Assembly: GCA_965644295.1 (NCBI GenBank)
Contig: CBFFRP010000419.1
Location: 242,055-306,054, forward strand
DNA: 64,000 nt
Reading direction: 5' to 3'
Origin: Paraphysomonas bandaiensis
Taxonomy: Eukaryota; Chrysophyceae
The notes beneath the pieces are model-generated. The model was not told where the DNA came from, ran no database searches, and was given only the letters and a program-made list of their open reading frames with translations. The position numbers and the translations under genes are program-made. Positions 11,353-22,200 of the stretch are shown here, piece after piece (position 1 is the stretch's first letter; each line of letters starts with the position of its first letter).

Positions 11353-12282
11353 GGGTACGTCTCATTCCAAGACCGCAAACGCGAAACTGCATATTTGTGG
11401 AACAAAAAGCCTACGCAATGGGCAGAAATCGAGCCAAGGGCAAAATTGGAGACGACCTCTCAGCAACCGCCAAATGTACAGCCTGCGACTACACAACGGC
11501 AGCATGGCACACATGCTCCTCCAACGCACACACCCGGAGGTTGCCCGAATACGTGAACACGCATTCCAAACACAGCAAACTCAACTTGACAAACTCCATA
11601 GGCAACGACACCCTCTTCCATGGTTCCACAACGCCCTGACCAAAATGGCGAGGGCTGCATGGGATCCTACCACACCCCAAGTTGAGAGATACTGGACCGG
11701 TCAACTCACCGCATCGCAACTAGCAAACGCCTTTGGCCGCAACATTTCCACATCAATACTCGAACACCAGTTAGTTCCACAAACTAGAAAAATCCGTCAC
11801 CAAGATTCTGCTCCCTCTCTACAATGGAGGGATAAACATGCTCAAAAACAGAGGCTGCAGACATCACAACATCGATGTGACAACAACGACGCAGCCCTCA
11901 ACTCCTGCACGCTTGCAACCACACCGCACACACACTGCCACTAATCCGACAATCCTCCAGTTACTTCAAGTAACATCCACCCCTAGAGCCACCCCCCCAC
12001 ACGTTCTCGCTCCCAACGCAGGCCTGTAAACCCGGTCCGGAAGCAAATGATCCTCACTACTGAACAAATCCCCAACACGACTGGAAATCCCAGACCCTCT
12101 GTCACCGACTCACACTCACGTACCACACCTCTCCCTCCACATCCCGGCTCACATGCGGCTCCGGACAGCCAGAAACATTACCCAAAGGAAGACCACCGGA
12201 CTGAATCCAATATAAGGGATGGTTGCACCATGGTGCTCGCAGCAATGCACAAGCAGTCCCGAGACAACTGAGTATTTAGTAA
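11353..12282 (+). mobile_element. LINE 3' fragment (end of ORF plus tail)
   Basis: The translation MGRNRAKGKIGDDLSATAKC ... PQVERYWTGQLTASQLANAFG is homologous to the C-terminal end of the LINE at 40.2-44.8 kb (GRNRAKTKHGLDL ... PQVERLWTGTITNAQLETIFG), with frameshifts and a zinc-knuckle CxxC. A second open part ends at a CCCAAAGGAAGACCACCGGAC tail block, then the GTTGCACC..GGTGC hairpin and ACAAGCAG that also end the large LINE. It is 5' truncated and no longer coding as one frame. Confidence 0.8.
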
Positions 12283-12889
12283 TCCGTGTTACTAATAGTC
12301 TAAAGTCATAGATAGCTAAATACAATAGTTCTCTCAGGTAATAATCAGATCTTTATATATGTCTCTAAGGGTGTTATGGGTATGTATGTGAGGGGGTCTG
12401 TAACTCTACTAACAGTCACCATTACATACATATACGAACACGAATCATTTCAGTGGAGGGGTTGAAGAGAACATGACGGTCAAGCAGATAATTATCGTCT
12501 TCTGTTGCAGACATCATCTTTTTAACGGCACTGTAGAGAGTTTAATGAACCATGACGAGGTGCACTGCCTTCCATGATATAGCCAGATATACACACCATG
12601 TCTGCCTCCACACTCTACACACAACAGTATACCGGTATACCGTATACTGATAAATACAACATACTGTACATTTCCGTTCGACAACTTTGCAGAGCAGAGA
12701 CGAGCGAAGTGGGGCCTTCTGAAGCAACTCAACTCCAGGCAACGGCTGACTCCCTCCACATCACAATAAAGAGAACGATATCATATTTACATACTGACAA
12801 ACAGCCCATCTCATGTTACGCAACACCGATCACGCCGTGCGATGACTAGTATTATTATTCCATAGACAATATACCTGATACGAGTAGAT
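12283..12889. other. Intergenic region upstream of the Josephin gene
   Basis: Contains one minisatellite unit (12367-12386) and a stretch near 12620-12660 with a TATACCGGTATACCGTATAC palindrome-like run. A minus-strand frame (12514-12759) is open but has no recognised domain. Confidence 0.4.
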
Positions 12890-13462
12890 ATGGATGTTAG
12901 TAGGTATTACCATGAAAAGCAACGTCTTGGACACTGTGCCATTCATGCCCTTAACAACATATTCCAGGAGAGATGGATCACCTATGAAGATTTGTCAGCG
13001 ATTGCTAGGGAACTACATGATTTAGATAGATCTACCAGGAATATGTCATACTGTGCGTTTAATCCGTATATATCTTTTATTCCGTATGCCGGTTACTTTG
13101 ATATATCATGTATTTTAAAAGCCATCGAGAGAAGGAAGTGCCGATTCTCAAACCATATCATCAGTATTTCAGATTTAGGGATGTTGGATATGTCCGCCTC
13201 TCAGTCTGCTATGGGTCTGATTGTAAATGAATACTCCTCTTGCGTTGGGCTCTTTACCTCCAGGCATTGGTATGCTGTGCTGTATCTGAGAGATTATGGG
13301 GTGTATGTAAATCTTGATTCACGTTTAGATAGACCAATTATAATAGATAGCCATGAAAATTTAGTTAGTATGCTTCGAAGTAGCATGAGTAGTCAGAGAA
13401 CTCATGTTTTTGTTCTTTCAAAGTGCACAACTAATTGTTCTTGTGAAATGATTCGAACGTGA
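12890..13462 (+). CDS. Josephin-domain deubiquitinase (JOSD1/2-like)
   Basis: Single exon of 190 residues; the Josephin domain fills the protein, as in JOSD1/2 and unlike ataxin-3, which has ubiquitin-interacting motifs after it. The opening YHEKQRLGHCAIHALNNIF carries the catalytic cysteine (Cys16). SRHWYAV supplies the histidine (His126) and NLDS (141-144) the third catalytic position. The full triad is present, so a functional ubiquitin-cleaving cysteine protease is expected. The start ATG at 12890 places the YHEKQ motif at residue 7, normal for the family. Substrates are unknown. Confidence 0.93.
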   Translation: MDVSRYYHEKQRLGHCAIHALNNIFQERWITYEDLSAIARELHDLDRSTRNMSYCAFNPYISFIPYAGYFDISCILKAIERRKCRFSNHIISISDLGMLDMSASQSAMGLIVNEYSSCVGLFTSRHWYAVLYLRDYGVYVNLDSRLDRPIIIDSHENLVSMLRSSMSSQRTHVFVLSKCTTNCSCEMIRT

Positions 13463-13904
13463 TATTATTTCTCCAGTGCATCCGTGACTTGATGTTTATT
13501 TTAATCGATATGAGTTATTATAAAGTCAATCTGTAATCTGGAACTCTCGTTTCAAATGTTGTTTGTTTGTTCTACATGCTCTAGGTTGTCGCACTCTTCA
13601 TGACAGACGTAAATTCTAGATTCAGCAAACAGTAGCAATATAGAATCAAAAAATACTTGTCAATGAAATTTTCTCGATTCCATCACTATATCTGTCACAG
13701 AGTATAATAGTTTATAAATGTTTCAGAAGTAGAACCATCTAGTGATCATAGGTTACCTAGTATTATGCATAGCGCGCTACTTGTTTCACTACTACTTCTA
13801 TTATTAGTGATTAGTGATATCTACCATTATGTTTAAAGTGCATTATAACACATCTCAATTCTTATACCCAACTGTTTTTTAGCCACTCTTTGCTTCGACT
13901 CTAC
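13463..13904. other. Intergenic region between convergent genes
   Basis: About 440 bp of AT-rich sequence between the Josephin stop and the 3' end of the tRNA methyltransferase gene; nothing else seen. Confidence 0.5.
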
Positions 13905-15546
13905 TCATGTATTAGCTATTTTAGCTACTTTTCGTATATCGAACAAACATGCTATGTAACCTCCAATGCTAACTGCTGTGCTACTGTGCTCATAGAGCTG
14001 CGGAAACCCATCCATTTGATTTAAAGTTTTTCGAATCTGTTTGCTCTCAATAGTTAATAAAATTGCCTATCAATGAAAAATTTAAATTTTAAAGTAACAT
14101 GATACAGGGATGTACCTTTCCATCGTCAGTGAGGGAGCGATGCACCTCCGCCATGAACTTGGGCATTAGTTTTCGGGTTTGTCTATACGTACCATGTCTC
14201 ATACCGAAAGGCAAGTCGCAGATGAACACATCAACACTCTTATCCGCCAAGGGCAACTTCGATGCATCCCACACGAAGAAATCTGTTTTCTGCAGAACAG
14301 TCCCTGTTGGTGCAGTAGAAACTGAAAACCGCCAGTTTTCTCTCGCTTGCTGAATGCTTTCCATAAATATATCCCCTCCAATAAACTTAACGTTTGGGTG
14401 TGATAATGACCCCTCAATGGGGATGGTTCCAATCCCACTGTTTCGTAGACGTTCGTGATGGATAAAGACTAAATTAACAGAACTAACTCACCACATGGGG
14501 TCACATACAGTCATATATGGTCTAATGTCAGCATACTGACATAGCAAATACGCGGTAGAAGGCCGTAGAGCAGTCACAACGTCAAATAATGGGGGGGCAC
14601 GGTTTCGATTACTTAACTCCTGTGTTCAAATCGGTTAACACGGATTATGTGTGTCCGCACATAATGGGAGTACCACCTGTGCCAAGCAGAGTCCTATTAC
14701 AGCTGTATCCTGATGAATGTGAAGAACAAATTCTAACTCATAGTTCTGTAATTGTATATCATATAAGTAATTTCCGTAAATGGCGCAAATACTTCAGCAC
14801 CTTCAAATCTACTTTCCACTTCGTAAACCTATTTCCAATTCCAAACCCGAGATTTCCAGCAGCCTGACATCCATTTATAGATATTTTACTCATAGAAGGG
14901 CGAATATGAATAGATATGAAAGTGTCTATCAAGGCGTGTGCATACTTGTGGTGAAGTGAAAGTGTGCTTTCCACTACGTGTGCATGTGACACGATAGCGT
15001 AAACACTCTGATGAAAAATCAACAGTATTGGTCTTAGGAGTGAAAATAGAGTAATAGAGCTGAAGAGCTCGCTGAAACGGAATATATTCGTCGTCTATAT
15101 TCTCCATGGGATACTCTCGCAATCTGATGCACAGTTTATAACATACAGTGAGAAGAAAACTGATGCACCTTTGCAGGAGGAAATCACTAGTGTTTAGATT
15201 TCGCAATTCGGTAACGAAAGCACTCAGACAATCAACTAACACATACTTTTTGAGTCATAAGTAGTAAAATTACATCTATTTTCTAAGGTACACCTGACTT
15301 TAACTTTAGCACATCAGTGTAGTGTTTGCAAGGGAAGACTACGCCTCCTGTACCATTCATCAGGTCATTTATGTCCCACCACCCCACTCCACTCACCCGG
15401 TACTTCCCTGACATATTCAGCCTGCAGAAGAGATCGTATTTCTTCCTAAGTAAATTTATATGGAGGCCTAATGACTAATTATAAAATGTAACTACCGCGC
15501 AATGTTGCTCCAGTCCAGGTGTTGTGGTGGCATAATAGACGTCCAT
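13905..15546 (-). CDS. THUMPD3-like tRNA guanosine methyltransferase (THUMP + methyltransferase)
   Basis: Nine exons assembled by hand: 15546-15496, 15445-15397, 15347-15294, 15245-14946, 14863-14813, 14745-14677, 14619-14492, 14437-14116 and 14066-13905. The start MDVYYATTTPGLEQHCAEEI is the N-terminal fold of this family. The THUMP region reads YRVTCTRSGKHTFTS then AAGNLGFGIGNRFTKWK and LEFVLHIHQDTAVIGL. The methyltransferase has ALRPSTAYLLCQYADI, CDPMCGIGTIPIEG (SAM-binding loop) and VFICDLPFGMRHG (catalytic NPPY-type loop, here D-L-P-F as in THUMPD3). It ends AILLT...VSIGGYIACLFDIRKV. Expected role: N2-methylation of a tRNA guanosine, in animals with TRMT112. The junction between exons 3 and 4 is off by one nucleotide (TCAG/gt into a phase-0 exon), so that boundary is wrong or the copy is damaged. 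A 45-nt GTGCAT...CATCAG stretch in exon 4 may also be an intron. Confidence 0.85.
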
Positions 15547-17655
15547 GAAGTCGAATCACGTAGCTTTCCCACTATGGCACAGGCTCAATGACGTCCACAC
15601 TAAGATTCTGGTACAATAATATCTTGTTCCAACATGTAATACTACATGCAATTAAGCTGACACTAGATACTGTATGTACCAAGGGGTGGCTGCCTACAAT
15701 TCGACCGAGATGTGAGAACAACTTAACTTACTTGCTTTTGAGGAGAAGAGAAAGGTCGAAAATCATAAAAATGTGCCTTTTACATTTAATTCTATAACTT
15801 TTTCAGTTTAGGAAATAATGCGATTTTAACACAAAACTCATTCTTGCTGTCAGAATAAAATTCGGGGGGGGGCACAACCAAAAAACAGTCCGATATGACC
15901 GTCAATAAACCACCTTAACAAACACTAATTCCTTCAATAACTACACACCCAATCAACTAACACATACAACGCCATGTCCCTCGTATGCACGAGTGTTCAT
16001 ATCATAAGGACACCTCTCCGCTCATCCATACTACTGCTGCTTTCAACCAGCAATGAGAGGTGAACAACTGTGTCTGCAGTGTTCCTGGTGTCCATCCGCT
16101 GTGCTCCGTAAAGCCTTCATTTACACTTTAAAGTGGTAAGAATGGAGATAATTAGAGACATTGACTCTATGTGATTTGGTGTGTGTTTTCATATGAAGGC
16201 TCGGGAATGTTAATACTCTGTCTATAATGTATATATTATATATATAACCTCATAATAGCGGACTGATTCCTTATGCCATAGAGTGACTCTGGGTAGTGAA
16301 TCTACATCGAAGAGTATTTACTCTCCTCCAATACAGCTTGAGTAATCTCTCTGGCTTGTTAAAAGTAACCTATTGGCGTATGTTTGTTTCGTTGCGTGCT
16401 CTACGTGGAGTGTAGATATCACTCCACTATCGCCCTATAGGAATTGCCATTTGATCTCCCTGGCTTTTCCGGAACGCAACACCTCTCACAGAGATCACCT
16501 CGTTTGCTTGATGACTACGTACCATGTACAGTAAATTCGCGATGCAGCGACGATCTACCGAGGAGTATTACTGACGTGAGGAGTCGCGCTAGCGTTTACT
16601 TAGGTATAGGTGTTAGTATGCTATACAGCCTATGGAAAGGTTGCTAGCAAAGGTAGTACACTCCCTTCAAGTAGCTCCAGATCAATAGGTCCCGAGTGCA
16701 TGAAACACATTCACTCTGATTGTATAGGTCCTATATGGGCAGAGGTAAGGGTTCCTTCAAGGTTATTAACCTTCTAAGTTTGGCGTATCAAATGTTAGGA
16801 TGGTAGAGCAGTTGAATTGCCGGAGATACAGAAGTGGTGTAAGGATATTCATAACCTCGAAGTCACACATGGTTAGCTCCGGTATTGACTGAACAAAATG
16901 TAGTTCCGTTTTGGAAAAACGGAATAAGCAGTGTCGTCGTGAAAATGCAAGTAGCACCAGCAAACGCTAGAAAGTATGCTAGTACACGTACAATGAAAGA
17001 ATTACGGCAATATCTACTGGAGGGTTTCCGTGAGTATGGTACTGAAGTGAAATAACAGAATAAGATTGATGAGAAGTTAGATATCGCGAGGAGGGTGTGT
17101 ATTCTAGAGTTACGATGATGAGGATCTTGTTGTAATGGGGGACAATGAGGTTGATGTATGGAAAGTGATAATTGCGATTATGTGGGTTAGGAAAGTAGTA
17201 ATTTGTCTGTTGACAAATCGTTGTATACCACATTATTTCATTAGTTTCTAACATTCTAGTAGAAACATACTACCTAAAACTAATGAGTAAGAGTAATACT
17301 AGTACTTTATACTTTATAAGTCATAAAGAATACTCTAACTATATGTTTAGTTTAGCCGTTCCATGAGGACACACAGAATTAAAAATGATATTAAATATTA
17401 ACTATACTAATGATGAGTTACATATACAAATACTATAGAACATGTACTTTCCAACTTTTATTGTTTATTCACTTCTTAGATATATAATAATGTGTATTTT
17501 CGTGATTTATTATGCAGACATGTTAGAAAATATCACGGGTTCTTCGCTTACTAGGTTCAACAAGGAGACCTAGCACATAGCTCACCCCACACGTCTCCCT
17601 CTTCCACTATCCCCGCACCAGCGGAAAAGCCACGGCGCCGCCTCCGTCAGATACT
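15547..17655. other. Intergenic region with a possible copia-like integrase relic
   Basis: Mostly unassigned. Near 16695-16775 the plus-strand reading ECMKHIHSDCIGPIWAE...SRLLTF resembles the start of a retrotransposon integrase core (HxD..GPI then a hydrophobic strand), but the frame breaks at both sides, so it is at most a relic. A 67-codon frame at 16444-16647 is unrecognised. Confidence 0.25.
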
Positions 17656-18070
17656 CCTTCACCCCAGGCACCCTCAACAAAGTCGGACTCGCACCTTTTC
17701 GTGGTGTTCTGGGGGATAAGTACCGGAGATATTTCTCTGGGAAACTAACGTCAGCCGCATATATAGTCAGCAGATATATTGTTCTGCCCACTCATAGCCG
17801 AATGCTTGTGTGGTACAAGGGACACTAGAGTAAGTGTCACTTGTGTAGACGTCTTTGGGCCCTGACGAATAAAGAGGCATCCGGGAATGGGCCCACCTCA
17901 AGGGCATCCGGGACAGGGCCCACCAGAAGGGTAACCGGGGTATTGGGCTGCCTGCTGAAGTTAAGCATCCGGGATGTTCACCTTAAGAACTCAGAAAACC
18001 TGAAGTCAGCAGATGTTAGGTATATCAACATTCTGCTTGCCCACAGCATTTGCTTTGAGTGATTGATGCT
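17656..18070 (+). repeat. Dispersed repeat R1, long copy
   Basis: Starts with CTCAACAAAGTCGGACTCGC and continues through GATAAGTACCGG, CTGCCCACTCATAGCC, TGTGTGGTACAAGGGACACT, AGACGTCTTTGGGCCCTGAC, GCATCCGGGAATGGGCCC and TGCTGAAGTTAAGCATCCGG to GTTCACCTTAAG. The reverse strand is open over the first part (RYLSPRTPRKGASPTLLRV), and the same peptide is encoded by the copies at 31.6 and 47.5 kb. I read this as a by-product of sequence conservation rather than a gene. Confidence 0.85.
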
Positions 18071-19298
18071 GAGTATGAGTTCACATTATTCGGTATCTGT
18101 GTGGCCAATGACCGAGGTAATGCGTCAAACGTTCCTCATGGCAATGGCAATGGCAATGGCAATGATGTGATTAGACCTGTCATGTCTTCTCACACGTCTA
18201 CTGCCTAGTCTTGGTTTCTCCTGACCCAGGTCATTGAGATTATATCAAGGCTCTGTCACTGTTCTCCAAGCAGTGTCAGGTACATTTGTGGTGCCTTTAT
18301 GTTATTCTTGCTTTTAGTAGGTTTTCATCCGAGCGGGGAAGGTGCACGGTTTCCTACTAGTGTAAGTCACGCGGGAGAAGAGTGCACGGTGGATGCATGT
18401 GCTGGACGAGTGCACACAATGGAGGGAAGACATTGGAGTCAGCTTGAATTTGTAACAGATTTTGGTAGATGTCTGTTTCATGCGTCAGTGTGCAAAATTG
18501 CACCAGTGAGATCGCTTCGTGACCGTGGGAGGACCCGGCGCTAGAGCAACTTTATTCTCCCTTCCAGACTACCTGCTGCTGTGAACACCACCTTGAAGAG
18601 GGCCCTAAAGATCTGCCGCATATACAGGAGACATATGCCGAAGACACCGACCGCAAGTTGTTTGTGTTAGGACAAGTAGATTGCTCTATTAGTGTAGTTC
18701 GCTCTATCACTCAAAACGTAGTGAGTGATACTTGACATCTGCAAACTTCAGGGCATCATAATATATATCATAATGTCTAAAAATACATAAGTACTTTTTT
18801 CTTCAAGTAGCAGCTATAATTGAAAAAGTTAACATTACATCGCCTAATTGCCAACCAATAAGCAAAATTCAACAAATGAATGATAAGAGACGTTGTTTAC
18901 AATATTAATTAATTGATTGCTGAGTGAATTTATTGTTGAGTTACTTAAGTTTAGTCATCCTAATGTCACTTTGATAGTACTACACAAACAATTAAATGGG
19001 CAATGTAATATTAGAAATTTGTTTTCCCCTAGCTTGCATTCATAAAATATTGGAAATCGTTTTCCCAATCTTGAAAAAGTTCTTCACTTAATGTGAAGTT
19101 GAAATTTTCAAAACTAAAGAAACAGTGAATTAGTTCGTGAAATACGTAGTCCATGAAGAGTGAACATGTTGTTAAACAATTAACACAAACTACCAGTAAG
19201 TTCAATATGCAGTGAAAATACTACAAAAATAAACCATATGAACTCGTTCACCCTCCAGTGCATTACAAAGCAATACATCAGCGTCGATAAATATATCG
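18071..19298. other. Intergenic region, with a (GGCAAT) short tandem repeat and an R1 relic
   Basis: About four GGCAAT units at roughly 18140-18165. Around 18695-18800 a fragment (CACTCAAAACGTAGTGAG ... CATCTGCAAACTTCAGGGC ... AATACATAAGTAC) matches the 5' flank of the R1 copy near 30.2 kb. An 81-codon plus frame (18299-18544) is unrecognised. Confidence 0.4.
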
Positions 19299-22200
19299 CT
19301 AATACTTATACCCAGCGGTAACTGATGACGACTGACTTGTCGGATATGCATCAGAAAACCTGGATGCGCGCTTTGGAGGAGGAGGCACACTACCTTGAGG
19401 TGGAGGTGGCGGGGCCGCCTTCTTTGTAGCGTTCATTTTGAACCACTGGATCAGTTCACTGGGTGTATGAAATATTTTGTCCCTCATCTTGTAACCCTGT
19501 GTGCGTGTAATTTCAATACAAATCGTACTCAACAGAGCAGAATTATAAAATACCTCGGGTTTTACTGTAATTATCTCAGATTTCACAGCATGTCCTGCCT
19601 TCAGTAGCCAGCACAGCACGAAGTAGCCGGGCTGTTTTTCATAAAATCTAATACAGTACGGGATTCGAGTGGGATTTCCTGAAATCTCTGATTGCAGCCA
19701 TGCCTCATTCTGTTCTTTTGTTCCTGCTCTGAATGCGCGATAATTTGTCATCTGTGAAACGAGATCATTCATTGGTTCGATGTACCGCGAATGAATTTCG
19801 CTCAAGTCTGAGAAGGGGTCAGACTCTCCTTTAATCAAAAGTGTTTGGCCAAGATTCGAATCACCCTCTGTCCGTTTATCTTTCTCTTTAACTTCAATAT
19901 GCTTATACCAGTTCTCCTGTAGGCATATTAGTTCACGTATCGAATACATTACCACAGCTCCACCTGGAACGCCCAAGTGATAACGAGCGTATCTTGATCT
20001 TTCGACGAGGGTCGAATCACTATCTCTCCTGGTGCTCTCCCAGTCAAAAAATTCTCCGCTTGTTTAGCATTATAATTTTTGAAGAGCGGATGAAATATTT
20101 TGCGCATTACACGGCCTGAAGACGATACGCCTAAAGGGCCGACTTTATTGCTGACGACATCGGAAATGGTATGTTTCACTTGCTGCATGCAGGTTAATCA
20201 ATTTACAACAGCGTCTGCGTTTACCTCGGATGCAATGGTAAATCGTTTCTTATAGTTCTGCTGGTACAAATCTAGAGCTTCTTTCTCTTTGAAACATCTG
20301 CCATTTCGTTAAAAATAATAAGAAAGTACAACACATTCTTCCCACCTATCAAATTCTTTTCTACCAGCAAGTTGCCACCACTCACGAACCCTGTCGTCAA
20401 TATTCCTCTGAGCCAACCAATGCTCTTCTCCTTGACTGACATGGGACGGTTTCAGGGACACTTCAACTTTCATTTCGTCCTTCATCACTTTTATAACAAC
20501 TCCTGTCGTAGCGTCACCGGCCTATAGAAAATATCGATTTCTTAGTAGAATTAAATTCAAAAACGTACCTTTAGAACAGTTGAGACTTTTTCAATTTTAG
20601 TATCTGCGACGTTAGATATACGGACAAATCCTCTCATACCATTTTCAATGACAACTGAAGCTGATTTATCTTTAGCCTCAACAACCCTACACCCCACCCG
20701 CAATCCTACGTAGAGAGTGTAGTCAGATTCTCCAGTAATCAGAGCAAAGAGTTCTGCTGGTTCCGGCTCTTTGAGTGGTTTGCGAAGGTCTAACCATGGA
20801 AATCTCAGCTCTTGCTTAATTGCATCAAACTGCTTCAGGCGCTTCCCTGACAGTAGTAGGAATAATCTGCACAGCATCAACAACAACACGCCACCTTTTT
20901 ACCTTTACCGGCACGCTCTAGTTGTGCTGCATAGTCACTCAACTGCAGCTCATGCATTTTATCTGGCAGCTCTAACAGCTCTCCCCTGTAAACTCATATA
21001 TCACCCACCCGCCAATAAAAATCTTGAAGCTACCTCATCCAAGCATTAATGAAGCGAGTGTTGTGGCTAAGTGCCTTCTCCAATTCATTCCGGCAATGTT
21101 TCTTTAACATCAGTACTGTTTTAAGGTATTGCTCTCCACTGTGCGGAGTTTCCATTGCGCTAGCACATATCTATAGGAAAACACACATCAGTCATTGTCA
21201 TATTTGCTATGCATATCTAGCTGACAAACCTTTGGTGCAAAATCGTTCTGCACGTAACACTCTGGGTGAATGCGTGTGTCATCAAATGGGTCCATCACAT
21301 GTTCATCCTGTCCTGTGTCGCATACGCGAATAAATCCAGCAGCGTTGTTATATACTACTTTTCCCATGAGCTTCCTTTCCAGCAGCTCTCTTCGACTTGA
21401 CACAAAGCCTAACAAAGACTGCAAGCAACACCGTAATTAGAATATAAGTTGTATATAACGAAAAACTTGAATACAAACTTTGATATTTTGACGAAGTGCA
21501 TCAGCCTTTCTCAATCCCAGGCCAGCTGAACAAAAAATTAGTCCCTATTTGTAGTAGGCAATATACGTGTATACCGACAAACGCAAGGGGTCCGGCCATA
21601 TGATCATGTGACACCGCCATGTTAATGTCAACTCCGACATCACACACAGCGTCCACAAGACAGTTCTCGAGGGCACGCAACATTGGAGCTTTCGTTCGCG
21701 AAACCAAATCCTATGTGTCATCAGTTCGGCAAACAACTGTGCATAGGCCATTACACTGCACCTTGTAAGGGTGAATGTCTAGATACATTGTCTCGTGCCC
21801 AAATAAACCAATAGCATCAGCACTGGCCCACATGTTGGCATATTCAACGAGAGGATCCTGGACAAAGCTGCGCATAGTTCATGTGACGAACATATGAAAA
21901 GTAGACACGCTACCGACACAGACACACTGCACTTGCAGCTCCAGGGAGCAGCTCCGGCAACAACTTCTTCGCTCGAGATGAAGACCCGAATATGCGAGCA
22001 ACATCGTCTCTAACTAACAGAACCTTCAAAAAAATAGTGAGTACATGCAACCATGAACTGGGTATATATCTTACATCTGGTCGGAACTGAATTCCGCCGT
22101 CGATGTCGTCGTCGTCGTCGTATCGTGTGAAATCCATCACCTCTTCTCTGGCCCTTCGGCGCTCGTTTAGTTCTGCTTCCAATGATGCTTCCACCTCTCG

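Noticed and set aside
14759-15022. Stand-alone minus-strand frame 15022-14759
   Set aside because: It reads through introns of the THUMPD3-like gene; the real exons are 14863-14813 and neighbours in other phases.
16695-16775. A working copia retrotransposon
   Set aside because: Only one short integrase-like stretch is seen, without reverse transcriptase, gag or long terminal repeats.
17841-18062. Resemblance of R1 (CTGAAGTTAAGCATCCGGG) to a 5S rRNA core
   Set aside because: Only a short match around GAAGTTAAGC; other copies read GAAGTCAAGC, and the flanking 5S box A/C pattern is absent.
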